Assembly (NCBI GenBank): GCA_036362985.1
Contig: JAYGXS010000003.1
Location: 5,983,751-6,047,750, forward strand
Direction: 5' to 3'
DNA: 64,000 bases
Source of the DNA: Ligula intestinalis
Taxonomy: Eukaryota; Platyhelminthes; Cestoda; Diphyllobothriidea; Diphyllobothriidae
This document shows, piece by piece, positions 9,431 through 22,400 of this stretch. Numbering within the stretch: position 1 is the stretch's first letter; the number at the start of each line of letters is the position of its first letter. The notes beneath the pieces were generated by a model. The model had not been told where the DNA came from, did not search any database, and saw nothing but the letters and a program-made list of their open reading frames with translations. The translations under genes and the position numbers were made by a program.

Positions 9431-11600
9431 GGAATTTAGGAATTAGGAATTTATATTTGTCAGCGCCTGTACGGCACTATCTTTACAAAGTTGGTATCGA
9501 AAAAATAAAAATTCAAAACAGAATTTGACAATATATGCTCTAAATACACGTAGAAAGTCGTAATAATGTCAGCAGAATTTTTTTCCTTTTGTACTTTTGC
9601 AATGTTTTGCAGTTAATTGTGAACTTAAAAACTAAAAACTAGCAGTTAAAAAACTCTTACATTGAAAATGGAGACATTGTTCAACGGGCCTCCGTGTTCA
9701 AAAAGTGTGAAAGATAAAAAACTGCTTGGGAAGATAAGACATAGTAGTAGAGCAGAAATAGGTGTGGGAAGTCTGAGGATGGTTAGTAGTCAAGAAAACA
9801 GCAGCAGTTTAGACTAAGTAATTCCACATGGCTTCCTTTGATTGAGCGGTGGTCGATGGAAATATCTAGGTTCTCAGGGGACACAAGGCAGAGAGAAAAG
9901 TTTCAAGAGGACCTCCTAAATTCCTGATAGTCCTTTCTCAGAGTCATGGAGAAAGCTGCTCGGAAAATATGAGGAGAATATAAGGTTATTTGAATCAGTT
10001 TTACGATAAATGTACATTCTTCGTTTAAAAGCAGATAGTCTAGTTAACGACCTAATTTAAAGTGGCAAGTTTTTCCAAAGAAAGCTATATCTGGAAAAAG
10101 AAGCAAAGAGCGTTTACATTAGGAAGACGCAGGAGGGGGTATGATAAATGCCGAGTTTCTTAGGTTGTAGGGACTGCTGACGGGGTAATGACAGAAGTCC
10201 TGGGAAGATGTGTGCTATTATTAAGGCGAAAAAAGAGACAAAAGCCTGCTTCAAATCTCCTGAGCCAAAGAAACCTTAGTTTTTTTAAATTGTCATCTAT
10301 TTGAGTATAAAGCATTGGAAGCTGTCAGATAAAGCAGTTTTCGTGTGAATTTCTTTTAGATTTTTTGAATTTTTGAATGGCTAACTTCATTCATGAGAGC
10401 AAAATGGGGGCAACAGTATTCTAAGATGGGAAGCACAAACATACGATAAAGTCTTAATTTAATTTCAGGAAGCTATAAATTATAAGAAATAAAGCCGCAA
10501 ATCCCTGCAGCTTTGGCTGTAATTCTATCGGCGTGAGGAGAAAGGTCTAATTTAATGGTGTAGCTTGAACCTAGGTCCTTGATATTGGAACGTTCAGTCA
10601 TTTGGTAACCTTGAAAAATATCGTGGGTTGGCAGCCTTTCAAGCTTACAGCAACTGTATCGGCACTTAGAAGGTGAGAACTCCATCTGCCATGTTGAGCT
10701 CCACGCCGATAGATCGTGCAGATTACAATGAATTTGTTCTAGACATCTCGTGGCCGTAGAGTTAGATAAGGAGTAAAACACTTAAGATCATCCGCATAAA
10801 TCTAAGATTGGGAGTGTTTAACACTCAATGAGATATTATTCATGTAAAGCAAGAACAGCAGAGGACCTAGCACGGTACCTTGAAGGACACTATTCAGAAT
10901 TGCGGAAGGAGTAGAGTATGAGGATCCCACTAAGACCTTTTGTTGTCGATTTGAAAGATGAGATATGACAAAGTCAGTAAGAGGGCTACGAAATCCTATA
11001 GCCCCTAGTTTGGCTAGGAGCCTCCTGTGAGGAACTTTATTAAATGCTTTACTCAGATCAAAATCGATAACAACCACAGATAGATGATCATTACGAAGAG
11101 AAGTAAGTAGGTTTAGAAAGGACATGTGACATGTTTCACAAGATCGGGTTCGGTAAAAAGCTATGCTGTGAGGAGCTGAGAATGTTACTGTGTATGCAAA
11201 AATCTGTAATTTTTTTGGCCATAAGTTTTTCAAATAGTTTAGCCAGAGAGGACGTATTATGAACACCACGATAATTGTGAATATCTGATCGGGAACCAGA
11301 TTGAATACGGGAATTATAATAGAAGTCTTCCAGTAGTCCGGTAAAAAGCCATTCTCAAGAAGCACTGAAAATAACTTACTCAGTAAGGGTGAAAAATCTC
11401 TTAATTGTTTGATGAGTGAGTTTGGAATGTTATCAGTTCCAACCGAATGTGAATTTTTAAGACAACTTATTTCTTTTTGAATGTCAGCGGGTGGGAAATT
11501 AAGGGTACTGAGATTTGAATCTCACAGCGGAGGGATTACAGGAGTAGGGCTAGTTTCGACGGTAAAGAACTTGGCGAAAAAGAAATTTACCAATGCTGCT
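9431..11600 (-). mobile_element. LINE-C copy 1, 5'-truncated
   Basis: The 3' end at about 9426-9452 is a short AGGAATTT-like repeat, followed by a 3' UTR matching that at 30026 (CAGCGCC.GTACGGCAC). The 3' UTR and thumb region cover about 9430-10470 without an open frame; RT follows upstream. Confidence 0.7.
10473..11590 (-). pseudogene. LINE-C1 reverse transcriptase, broken
   Basis: Minus-strand RT with FPPADIQKE, NGFLPDYWKTSIIIPVF, RSCETCHMSFLN, DFDLSKAFNKVPHRR, VLQGTVLGPLLFLLY and, after a stop, YADDLK. It then ends in LSAWSSTWQMEFSPSKC. Several frame breaks and a garbled finger region show it is inactive. Confidence 0.7.
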
Positions 11601-12620
11601 TTAATTGAGGCAGTCATTTGCGTAGATCAGGAATAGCAGCGGTCCCAAAACTGAGACTTGTGGAACACCACTCTTAACCTTTGTCCATTCCGAGGTTGTG
11701 TTACCAACAACAAAAACTCTCTGTTTTCTGAGGGACAAAAAGCTGCTAATCTATTTATACATATTTCCTTGAATTCTAACGTCCCAAATTTTCTGTAGAA
11801 GAAGCCTGTGTGGTCTGTGTTTTAGGTTTTTTCCGGTCTTCGAGGTGTTGGGAAGCGCCCAAGCGGCGCATTACCAACTCTTTACAATTGACTGTAAACT
11901 GGCATAATAAACACATTATTATTAGTATGCTATCAAAGGCCTTCTTGAAGTCGAAAATTATGACATCAATTGGATAGCCTCTATCTTCGGCCTTTGTCCA
12001 CTTCTCCTGTGAGCAAAGAGCACTCGTGAGGCAAGAGCGTCCTGGGTGAAAGCCGTGCCGTCCATCACAACGTATTTTGTTGCTTTCCAGGAATTCCATT
12101 AAATACTTCATGATAATGTGCTCCATTATTTTGCACGCGATGCAAGTAAGTTGCGGTAAGTTGCGCAATCAAGTCTTGCACCTCCCTTATAGATCGGGGT
12201 GACGTTTGCCAACTTCCATTCTTCCGGGAGTTCGCCTTCTTCAAAAGATATCTGAAAGATGGCAGCCAGAGATTTGCACCGTTCGTTAGCTAATTCTCTT
12301 AAAGCTTGTGCAGGAATTTTGTCTGGCCCAGGCGATTTGGCAGGCTTAAGTTGGAGTCATTCGGCCGTGACAGTGTTGTGTGAAAACTCTAGGTCCTCTA
12401 TTTTGGGCAATGAGGAGGAGGGTAAGGTTCCAGTTATCTGTCGATGAGTGGACGTACCGTCAGCAAAAGTTGAATGTTCTTGAGTGTAGACGAATTCAAA
12501 GAAATCGGAGAGGAGGGAGGCTTTCATCTGGTCTTCAGTCGCCAGCTGTCCATATGCTCATCTTAGGGCAGGGATCAGTTGGTGTGCGAATCGAACCTAT
12601 TCTATGGTAAAAATGTTTTT
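11600..12620 (-). pseudogene. LINE-D reverse transcriptase fragment
   Basis: Minus-strand RT N-terminal half: SPGPDKIPAQALRELANE, EEWKLANVTPIYKGGAR, LTCIACKIMEHII, HGFHPGRSCLT and IIFDFKKAFDS. It is interrupted by a short LINE-B 3' end, and RT resumes after it (HRLLLQKIWDVR). The final part at 11600-11700 reads VLGPLLFLIY. It resembles LINE-A more than LINE-C or LINE-E. Confidence 0.65.
11805..11936 (+). mobile_element. 3'-end-only LINE-B copy inserted in LINE-D
   Basis: About 130 bp matching the last bases of LINE-B (TTTTTTCCGGTCTTCGAGGTGT, CTTTACAATTG, GGCATAATAAAC, then ATTATTATT), here on the plus strand. It splits the AFDS..HRLLLQK stretch of the LINE-D RT, so it inserted later than LINE-D. 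Confidence 0.75.
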
Positions 12621-14080
12621 AAAAGCAACAGTTTAATGCATCAATTGAAAAAAGGGAGAATTTTGAATCTGAAATAACTCCAGACAGTAGTTACTTTTTA
12701 GAATAGTGCTACCTCTATTGGGAAAACTGGCTGAAAAGATTCTCGAATAACTGTTGCTTTGGCAGTGTTTCTTTATGCAGTGCTAGTTTTCGTCGCGTGA
12801 ATAAATGCACCCGTGGTCAGAAGTTATGCCTTAGGACAGTCAGATAACTTGGTTATTACTTATGTGGTTCTGTAGAAAAAAACAATAAGGTTAACAGTAC
12901 ATGATATGTAAAAAATGCAAGGTATAAATTAAAAGGAGGGTGAAATATATTCCAGGTGCTTAGACAAGCAGTCGCTTGAATAACGCAACGCATTGCAGGG
13001 AATTAATGAACGAGAGAGCAAATAAGGACATGGTGCGGGGAACAAAGCCCATGGGACGGACGTGAACAGAGGCAATTCTGTGCCGGAAAGGGGGAGTGGT
13101 AAATAAGCACACTGGAATAAAGCTCGTAGTGTCACCGAATGGGAAGGCAGTCAATGAGGCCAAGGGGTCAGAACATGCGACAAAGCACGTGGGCGCATAA
13201 TAAAACAACGGACATGGACCATCAGTGGATAAATAGGCGTGCTTAAGGACACATGCTTCGGCCAAGTGGCCCAAGTCCTAACACACAGTTAGTAGCAAGT
13301 AAATCCTGAATATGACATTGACGTGATGAATGTCACACATATTTTGGGAGCATTATTTTACATGCGAAAATGTTTAAGATTGTGCCACAGATACATATGA
13401 AAAACTTTAAATGGCAGTTATTTGTTAGAATAGTACTGCTCATATTTTTAAAATACTATTTTATTAGTGAAAATACGAGACACACCGCCATACAAACAAT
13501 AGCGTTTTCTTAGTCCTTGTCCAAATAAACGGAAAACTACCGAAGTTTTATGAGGAATATTTTGGGAGTCCTCGGAGATGCATCCAGCTGAAGATAAAAT
13601 CACGTCCTTGATTTCTTTTATGTGTGAATACAAAGTTTTAACCATAGAAGAATTATATTTAGACATCACTGGTCTTAATAACTAGGCTTCTGGTATTGAT
13701 CCAAGGAAACGTATCAAGTAACACGATTGAGGTATCACTCTCTTCATGGAATTATCATCTACATTCTTCCCTAGTGCACACGTTGCTTTCACTGGGAATA
13801 CCCAAGTTGAAAGCTAAACCTTAGGGAATTAGAATGGTAATCACTAGACTAGCATCTACTCTTCGTCAATAAGAAAAAGGGTTCGTGACCTTTATTAAAC
13901 TAATTTTAATAAACGCAAGTGCTTAAATAAGTTTTACCATTATTTTTTTTTTCAGTTTACCATATTTTCCAAAGATTTTTGCCCGTTGCTTTCAATGACG
14001 AACAGGTGTGGATTGGATGGTATAAACTCATACTACACACTTCTCTTGTATATATTGTCGCTCGCATAGAGCAGATATTG
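12621..14080. other. Unrecognised stretch
   Basis: No gene recognised. A 104-codon open frame on the minus strand (12960-13274) has no domain I know and odd composition. The rest is AT-rich with many stops. Confidence 0.3.
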
Positions 14081-14162
14081 TCAAGTTTGTATTTATTCTT
14101 ACCATAGCTTTAAGTTTGTAATGAAGTGGTCCCTTGGGCCTTAAATATACAATTTATCTATT
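14080..14162 (+). repeat. LINE-E 3' terminal fragment
   Basis: Contains TTAAGTTTGTAATGA, then GGTCCCTTGGGCC and TTAAATATACAATTTAT, the terminal core found at every LINE-E 3' end. Only the end is present. Confidence 0.6.
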
Positions 14163-14334
14163 GATTATCTCCTGTTTGGCAGCCTAGTCTTTGGTGTAAA
14201 AACCTGCGCACAAAAACCATTTATCAGGTGGTTATGTTCCGTCAACGTTAGCACAATTATAACTTGGATCGTAAATAATAAATGCTAAAATAATAAAATA
14301 AAATCAATAAATAAAAAATCCTACACATCAGAAT

Positions 14335-15960
14335 CGATCGTCCCTCACTTTCTTTTTACAACACTAAAGAAACTGAGAAGGCAATTAAATGATAGATCTA
14401 CTATTTCGCCGTCTGTGTATCTAAGGACCGCAGAGATTTTTGAATTTGTGTCTAACATTCATCTTGCCTGTGACAGCCAGAGGGAATCTTGCACACTAAG
14501 CGTGGTGTATTCTGCGAAATCGGTTGCTCAACTGTTCCGTAATCGGCTCTCTCCTAAATGAGGTCACAAAATTCCTTCGCTATTAAATGAAGATAAAATC
14601 TTCGTGCTCGAAGACAAGGAGAAGGCTGAGTCGTTAAGGGCATTCTTTGCAAAACATTTTACAACCGAATCTGAACCAGTCCCGTCGTTTCAACCAAACT
14701 CATAAAATATTCTCGGAACCATTCATTCGGAAGCATATAATTCGCCTTAACAACTCCGGGAACTGACGGAATTGCAAACTCAGTTATCAAAAGAGTTTCG
14801 AGCTTGCCCGATCCCTTAGCCATATATTCTCAGTCTATCTGTCAAATATATTCTTTCCTGACTCATGGAAGACGTCTCTCATTCTTCCTGTCTTCACGTC
14901 AGCATCTCGTTCGGATATAAACAATTACCGAGGTGTTCATAAAACCCCGGCCCTAGCCAAACTTCTGGAAAAGATAATTTTTTATCAAATTCTCGATTTT
15001 TGCCTAGAAAACAAGCTTGACAGCGAAAGTCCATGCAAAACGTGCCACTGGGCTTTTCTTAACCTCGTCACTTCGCTTCATTACAAACAGAAATAAGTGA
15101 TTGTGTTCTTCTTTGACCATAGTAAAGCCTTTAACAAGGTACCGCACAGACGTCCTCTGGAAAAAACAGGACGCCATCGGCATCCGTCCCGTTTTCGTTG
15201 ACTTTATTGGTCCCTTCTTTTCTAATCGCAACTAAAACGTCTTAGTAGATACTAGCTACCCAAAATTTCAGCTAATCACGAGTAGCATTTTTTCAAGGCG
15301 TTGTCGTGGGTCTTCTACTTTTCAGTGAATACATTAATGAAATTTTGAAAATCGTGAAAAAATTCACACAATCTCATTTACGCAGACGATTTTAGGTACA
15401 TACACTGATTTTCTAAGGACACGGCCAACAGTTGCGTTGATAAAACAAACACAGACCTGCTTGCACTCTCTCGTTGTAGTGTGACCTGGTAGATGACGTT
15501 TTCTCCATCCAAGTGTAGTTTCATGTGTTTTGGCCCCGCTAAGCTCCCTAGTCTTTCAAAATAATCCACTTTCAGAACGGTCCACCATAATGGACTAAGG
15601 TCTGATTTACACAAATAGAATAGCATTATCGCCTCATGCGTATTGAGTTTCTGCGAAGGCTGCACAGCTATGTGGTTTTATATCACATAAGTTCTCCCTT
15701 CTAGAAATAACGTTAAAACTGAACCACATGCTTGTTCTACCCATCCTGGAATACTGCCGTCCTCTCTTTGGTCTAATGAATGCTTCGGACCGCGGTGAAG
15801 TTGAAAATAATGAGGGTTTTTACTCGAAAATATTTGCTCTTCTTCGCTCCTCTTTTTCTTATACGGAGAGATGTCAGGTAGCAAACAGTTGTTATTGTAG
15901 AACTGAACCTAGAGGTAATAGAATATACTGAAAACTGTTCCGATTAGAAAGAAAGGTTAG
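14335..15960 (+). pseudogene. LINE-E copy 1, heavily decayed RT
   Basis: Plus-strand remnant from the endonuclease-RT linker through RT. Recognisable pieces are ILEKIIF-type TPALAKLLEKIIF, KAFNKVPHRR, YADDF (catalytic motif kept, about 15380), MTFSPSKCSFMCFGP and ILEYCRPLFGLMNASDR. Stops and shifts occur every few tens of codons. It is closer to the copy at 32705 than to the minus-strand copies because it keeps YADD. Confidence 0.65.
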
Positions 15961-16757
15961 CTCTTTCATTTTTAACAGAATGTGTCCATAATTTTTAGGA
16001 AAATCACTAAACTGGCCAAAAATTACCATTCTGATCTTGACTTAATCTTCAAAAAATAAATAACGCCGACATCCGACGCCAAAATATATAACTAAATCTG
16101 TCTTTCAAGATATAAACTGTTAAATAATTTTTAAATCAATCTTATGCATATTCATTTGTGTTTTGTTGTGAACCTTCATTTTTCTCGGCAAGGAGTTGAC
16201 ATATTTGGGTGGGTCTGAATCCATGATGCACAGAAAGAACTGCATCAGATAAACCGTCTAAAGGCCCGTTATTTAGATATATGCTTTTAACATATACCTT
16301 ATTTTCAAACTTTTGGCATGCAAATAGAATAAAATAATTATTTATTGTCAATCAACTGAGAACTATGAAAATCGTTAACTCATAATTAGCATTGCAAGGA
16401 ACATCTGAATCTCTTCGTAATGGAAATATCAATATAATTATAAAAAATTTTGCGGAGGGTAGTTACGCTTAGTGTGCGAAAAATGGTAGGCTTAAAATTT
16501 TACCTGTCAATTCCATTTAAATTTATTAGTCATTGACTGGCATGTCCGCACGGGAGCTTAAGAAATATGTTACTCCTGTGATCTCCCAATGAGCCATATC
16601 AAGCGAAAACGTGGTTGCCTTATTCCAGCGCACCCCAAGCGATGCATAAACAAAAGAAATAAATATCAGTTCTCCTGAAAACGTGTTAGAATACATACTC
16701 AAATTTTGGGCTGTCTGGTAACAGACATACATTATATTGCACATAATGTGGAAGCAA
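15961..16757. other. Unrecognised AT-rich stretch
   Basis: No known domain. Two open frames of 69 and 81 codons on the minus strand look like chance. Confidence 0.3.
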
Positions 16758-17618
16758 ATAAATAAATGCATAATTGGTATATTTCAGGCCCAAGGGGCCC
16801 TTTCATTAAAAATGTAGTGCTATCGCGAAAATAAGAAACAAGAAAAAATATTTAAGATTAACAGCGAACTCTTCTTAAATAATTAGCTGGGCAGTAGAAA
16901 AAACTACTTCATCGGTGGATGAGTTCAGTGAGCCACCGATTTACAAAAATGCGGAAAAAAAGTGCCTTAAGAGGTAGCATGGTACAGTTAGATGGGATCT
17001 TATTGTTGAGGGTTCGGACGCTTATTTTCATGGGAAAAATAATATAGCGGTGAGTTACGAAGGGGTCATCCGGAGCAACAAGGGAGGGCAGTGGAATTCA
17101 AGGCAACATCACCCAGATGTGAATAAACAGACTCCAGAGTCCACCGAAAAGTTGGCGGCCAAGCAATAACCTCGAAGGTCACCGTATTTTGGGAACAGCT
17201 TCAAATGCCAGGAGGACCCTTTCGAAATCTACAAATTGCGTGTTTGGAAAGGAAACAGGCAGTAACGACTTTATTTCCTCCAAATTGAAATGGCTACGTT
17301 ACTTGCCTTTGAAAATTGATAATGTGGTAGACAACCTAATTTCGAGTGGAAGATTATTCCAACGAAAAGTATATGTGGAGGTTAGAAAACGAGAACGGTT
17401 AGAAGTGGAGCTGCGGGATGGTAAAATTATCATGGAGGAGAAACGAGGGGTGTAATTTCGGTTTACCGGAGTAACAGCGTTAATTTGTGGGAGATTAGGA
17501 CTACTGTTAACGCGAAACAGAAAGCATATACCAGCTTCGAGTCTTCTTACCTAAAGAAATTTAATGTCTGCTAACTGACATCTATCTGTATAACACATAC
17601 CAAACCCAGAAAGAGAAA
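16758..17618 (-). mobile_element. LINE-E 3' fragment (copy 2)
   Basis: Starts with the common 3' end (TTTCAGGCCCAAGGGGCCC on the plus strand) and matches the 3' UTR and RT thumb of other copies up to AGAAAGAGAAAAT, where copy 3 abuts. The end of the coding part gives FEKGPPG-like residues on the minus strand, as in other copies. Confidence 0.7.
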
Positions 17619-18209
17619 ATAATGAGAATAATTTGTATATTTAAGGCCCAAGGGGCCCTGTCGGTACAAACTTAGTACTATCGTGAAAATAAAAATAATG
17701 ATGATAAGCAATTAACTCTTATAAAATAATTGTCATCGGCAGTAAAAAAAAACTCCTAAATCGGCGGATGAGTTCAGCGGGCCACCGAGTTCAAAAACAC
17801 TTGAGGAGAAAAAACTGCCTTAATAGGTAACAGGGTTTGATGTGGTTAGTTTGGGACCTGATGTTGAGGGTTCGGGACGTTTATGGTCATGGGAAAAATA
17901 ATATATCGTTGGGCTAAGAAGGGGCCATCCGGGACAACAGGAAAAGGCAGTAGAAGTCAAGGCAACATCATCGAGTTGCGACCCACCAGATTCCAGAGCC
18001 AATCTCGAAGACCACAGCGAATGTTGCGAAAACGGAGAAAAATTCGCAGCCCTTAGGAGTGATGCTTGACTCTGCAGAGGGAAATGCTAACATATTTAAA
18101 AACCATTTTGGTATCCTGGGAAGAGCTTCAAATGCCAGGAGGACCCCTTTCAAAATCTACAATTTGCGTGTTTGGAAAGGAAACAGACAGTAACAACTTT
18201 ATTTCCTCT

Positions 18210-19520
18210 AAATTTAAATGCTTATATAAGTTGCTTTTAAAAATCGATAGTGTAGAAGACAGTCTAATATCGAGAGGAAGGATGTTCCAAATAAAAGCAT
18301 ATTTGCAGGTAAAAAGCGAGAATGGTTAGATGTGGAGCTACGGGGTGGTAAAATTATCATGAAAGAGTAACGAGAGGCGTACGGTCGGTCTACTGGAAGG
18401 AGAGAGTTAATTTGTGGGAGATTATGACTACTGTTAACGCGAAAGAGAAAGCACATACCAGATTAAGTCTTCTTACCCAAAAAAATTTAATGTTTGCGAA
18501 TTCACATCTATCTGTATAACACATACCAGACAAAGAAAGATTAAATATTTTACGAGTGAAAACTCGCTGGACCTTTTCAATCTTACTACGGTCATGCTAT
18601 GTCATGAGACCAAATAGCGGACAGCAGTATTCTAGTATAGGGAGACTAAATATGCGGTATTGTTTTAACTTCATTTCTGGAAGGAAAAAATTATGCGATA
18701 TGAACCCACATATCTGTGCGGCCTTGGCAGCAATTCAATCTGCATGAGGTGATAATTCAAGCTTATTCGTGTAAGTAAGACCCAAATCCTTTATCGTAGA
18801 TCTTTCGAACAGTGGACTATTTTGGAAGATCATGTAGCCATGTAGCGCTTCAACTTGAGAGAGTACGCAAGTCTGCATTGACTTTCTCAACACAACTCCA
18901 GGCCGTGTCCTTATAAAATGAGTAAATACACTTAAGGTCATGAGCATAAATGAAATTTTCCGAATTATTTAGCACAGTTGAAATTTCATTTATGTAAAGA
19001 ATGAAAAGGAGGGGACCTAAAACCGTGCCTTGTAATACACCACTCGTGATCGGCTGAGGCATCGAGTAGCTATTGCCTACTAAGACCTTCTGGCTGCGGG
19101 TAGACAGGTAGGAGGTAATGAAACTGAGGAGGGGAAGCCTGGTGCCTTGGGCTTCCAGTTTCACTAAAAGGCACCTATGCGGCACCTTGTCAAAAGCTTT
19201 ACTAAGGTCAAAGTAAATCACGACGACTGATTGCTGTTCATTACGAAGTGAAATAACCAGGTTAAGGAATGCCAAGTGGCAGGTTTCGCATGATCTTCCA
19301 GGTAGAAATCCATGCTGTGAAGCACTTAAGAGTTTATTTTTATCACAAAAATCGAGAATTTGATTAAAAATGATCTTTTCCAGAAGTTTGGCTCGGGCCG
19401 GGGTTTTATGAACACCTCGGTAGTTCTTTACGTCCGAACGAGATCCTGACTTGAAGACTGGAAGAATAATAGATGTCTTCCATGAGTTATGAAAGAAATC
19501 GTTAGAAAATAGGCTGAGAA
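18210..19520 (-). pseudogene. LINE-E3 reverse transcriptase with YAHD active site
   Basis: The palm reads HLAFLNLVISLRNEQQSVVV, YFDLSKAFDKVPHR, GVLQGTVLGPLLFILY and then YAHDLK at 18937-18948, where YADD is expected. Losing the first Asp of the YxDD pair should abolish polymerase activity. The frame is also broken in the thumb. The same change occurs in the copies at 25384 and 35594. Confidence 0.7.
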
Positions 19521-19665
19521 TAATAATAATTTGTATTTTTAAGGCCCAAGGGGCCCTGTCGTTACAAACTTATTGCTATCGTGAAAATAAAAATAATGAT
19601 GATAAACAGTGAACTCTTATAAAATAATTGTTATCGGCAATAAAAAAACTCCTAGATCGGTGGAG
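19520..19665 (-). mobile_element. 3'-end-only LINE-E insertion inside LINE-E3
   Basis: A second LINE-E 3' end (AATAATAATTTGTATTTTTAAGG onward, up to AGATCGGTGG) breaks the RT between GCTGAGAA and ACTTAGCAATC, which are joined in the copy at 27330. So this about 145-bp fragment inserted after copy 3. Confidence 0.75.
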
Positions 19666-21070
19666 ATGACTTAGCAATCAGCCGAATCCCAAAACTCTCT
19701 TGATTAGTGAGTTTGGAATACTATCCGTTCCCGAGGAGTACGAGTTTTTCAGACTGATAATGTGCCTACGAATTACTTCTATGGAGAAATCTATGGTACT
19801 GATAGTATTGACTGAGCATGGCTGAAACGATGGGACCGTTCGGATTCCGTCGTAAGATGTTTTGCATAGAATGCATTAAACAGTTCAGCCTTGTCAGACT
19901 CATCTGGCACAAATGTTTTATCTTCATTCAGTAAAAGGGGGATTTCGTGACCTCGTTTAGCGGAGGACGGACGACGGAACAGCTGAGCAATAGATTATGC
20001 AGAGTAAAACTCGCTGAGTGCGCAGTAGTCCCTCTGTTTGTCACGTGCAAGCCGAATCTTAGACGCTAATTTGAAAATCTCTGCGATTCTGAGGTGCACA
20101 GATAATGAACTAGTAGAATAATCTTTCAACTGTCTTTGCAATTTCTTTAATCTAGGCAAAAGAAAGTGAGGAACGGTAGGGTCCGAAGTGTAAGGCTTAA
20201 CATTGTTGATCGGCACAAATTTCAAAATGCTATTTGAAATTGCCGTCATTAAGTCACCGAGAATCGTTACACTGTTCGTGGAGGAAAGCTGCTGCCAGTT
20301 TAGTGTGTCCATGAAGTTGTTAATTGAATTAATATCAGCTAGGTCAAAAGCATGATAGGTACGAACGGTGTTAACCATTTTCGTAGACCCAAGTGGAAGA
20401 CAACAATGGATTAAAGTATGGTCACTTTGGAAGAGGTTCTTATCGTAGTCAACTAAAAGGGGGAAAATTTCGTCCGTGAAAATTGAACCTAAAATATGCT
20501 GATCCCTCGTTGGGGAACAGACCAACCTAGGCCAGTTTGAAAAATTTATGGTATCTAGGAAGGGCTGAAATCTGGATGGGCAACAGTACAGTGACCAATC
20601 TATTTTGGGAAGGTTGACATTCCCAGCGATAACTTTAGCGTTAAAGGCGGACTCCGAGATCAGCCTAAATATATCGCAAAGCTTTTCCTTATCTTCAGAT
20701 GATGAGTTAGGGGGGTTATAAATGCATCCGATGATCGCTTTTTGACGGGGAGACAGGATAATGGATGCAAAGCTGTAATTGCCCGAGAATGACTCAACAT
20801 ATAGATGGAATGGCAAATGCTTTAATATAGCTTCAATATAGCGAAGATAACAGCCACCACGCTTATAAGTGCGGTCTCAACAGCAGAAATCATACTCGTC
20901 TATTCTGAGTAAAGCATCAGAAATTAGTGGATGGGTCCACGACTCTGTAATGCATTTAACATCTTGCTTCAGCTCGAATGCAAATGCTCTAAGTTGAGCC
21001 ATCTGATTTATAACAGATCTTGCATTAAGCAAGATGATATCTAAGGTAAATCGAGTAATCGAACGAGGGT
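19666..21070 (-). pseudogene. LINE-E3 endonuclease and linker
   Basis: The main open stretch 19995-20816 covers the C-terminal half of the APE endonuclease (GCIYNPPNSS, GNVNLPKIDW, FQSDHTLIHC) and the linker to RT (FLLPRLKKLQRQLKD). Upstream to 21070 the N-terminal half is readable with stops (ITESWTHPLISDALL). The motif GDFN, normal for this position and kept in copy 4, is GNVN here, so an active-site Asp is changed. Confidence 0.7.
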
Positions 21071-21074
21071 TATC

Positions 21075-22373
21075 TTTATTTAGTAATCAAAATTTGGAGG
21101 TGGGTAATTTTGTTGGAAGTTTGGAGAATAGCCACTAACTGGATCTGGACAATTGGCATTAGAAGGCTAAGTGGGGATAGCTTAAAGCTGCAGGATGATA
21201 GCTCTGTGATATCGACAGGCCATAGGGATTAGTACCGTGATGAGCTTTCTGATAGTTACCGGGAAATTGGGAAAACCAAGACGGGAAATAGAGGCTGGTG
21301 GGCGAGGTAAGTTAACTATGAGGATTAAGCGGTGGAAAGCCTGGCCCAGTTTGATAGTTGTGACAAGTAGGGTAACCTACATGTTTGTTAGCTTCCTGTT
21401 GTATAGGCTTATTTATTGTTTGGGAAAACTGCATGCTCACGGTTGAGTTCCGGATCCCACTCTTTCGACGACCTGAATTGGGTGATTTAATAGAAGGTTT
21501 GGGATGACTCTGTTCGAGTATCAAAGCCATTGGTCTACCTGAAGAAGAGGTTTTTTTGGAATTTTTAGGAGGGCTACCAGAATAATTATCTATGGCAACT
21601 GGGTAAGCATCTAAGGTAGAAGTAGATGGGAATGTCTGGTGACTTCAGGGGGAGGAGACGGTTGCAGTACTGGGGAGCAGTAAACCAGGTTTGCCAGGAG
21701 TAAGAGTACATGGCTCGCTAGGCTTCTTAGGGCTACGACCAGGAACTTGAGCTGGTTGTGGTGAATTTAAGACTTTATTAGAAGAACTCGACGCTATTCT
21801 TCGCTCCATTGGGTTGAGATCATGACAAAGGAAATACTTTGTATTCTTTAGATATTTGGAAACAAGCTCTTGTTGTTCAAAAATGGAGTCTTTTTCAATT
21901 AGAGCAAATAGCTTGACAAAAACTGGTGGGTTGTTACTGCGAGATGACAGTCTAATAGCGTCTGCTATTTTAGAGTTTAATCCGCAGGAGTAGAGGAAAT
22001 GAATGGCAACTTCCAGTGACCGAATTGATTTCGGAATGTTTTTTCAGAATAAAATTATACGTCATTTTTGCCTGTCCTGCGACTCACTTGTGACCAAATT
22101 GACCAGAGTATCCAATCGTTTGCATACCTGGGAGGAAACTGCAGAGATATTCCCGTCAAATAGGGTCCCAAGGATTGAGAGAACTGACCCAAATTTCAAC
22201 ATAAACTCGTTGCAATTTTTCATTGCAGACAAATCTATTTGCTCAGCATTCAGATCTGGCTGAATACTGATGTCAGGCTGAAGACTGATATCAGTTATGA
22301 TGTTCGCTTTTCTCAGACACCGCTTGGGTTTGGACGTCTGAGGATTTCTACTAAATGAAACTGTTGCCTTCAT
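21075..22373 (-). pseudogene. LINE-E3 ORF1 remnant
   Basis: The start MKATVSFSRNPQTSKPKR is at 22373. A following region with YNFIL-like residues and a Ser/Pro-rich tail (PNSGRRKSGIRNSTVS) matches ORF1 of copy 4. Frame breaks throughout. The role in the family would be RNA binding. Confidence 0.55.
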
Positions 22374-22400
22374 ACTTTTCGAAGCAGCGAGAGATTAACC

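Larger units (their letters stand above)
17625..22400 (-). mobile_element. LINE-E copy 3, long copy with ORF1, endonuclease and RT remains
   Basis: About 4.8 kb on the minus strand: 3' end at 17625 (ATTTAAGGCCCAAGGGGCC), RT, endonuclease and ORF1 up to about 22373. A short LINE-E 3' end (19520-19665) is inserted within RT. It lies head-to-tail with copy 2 and in the same orientation as copy 4, 3 kb away. Confidence 0.75.

Noticed and set aside
12960..13274. 104-codon minus-strand frame
   Set aside because: No recognisable domain and composition unlike the supported genes.
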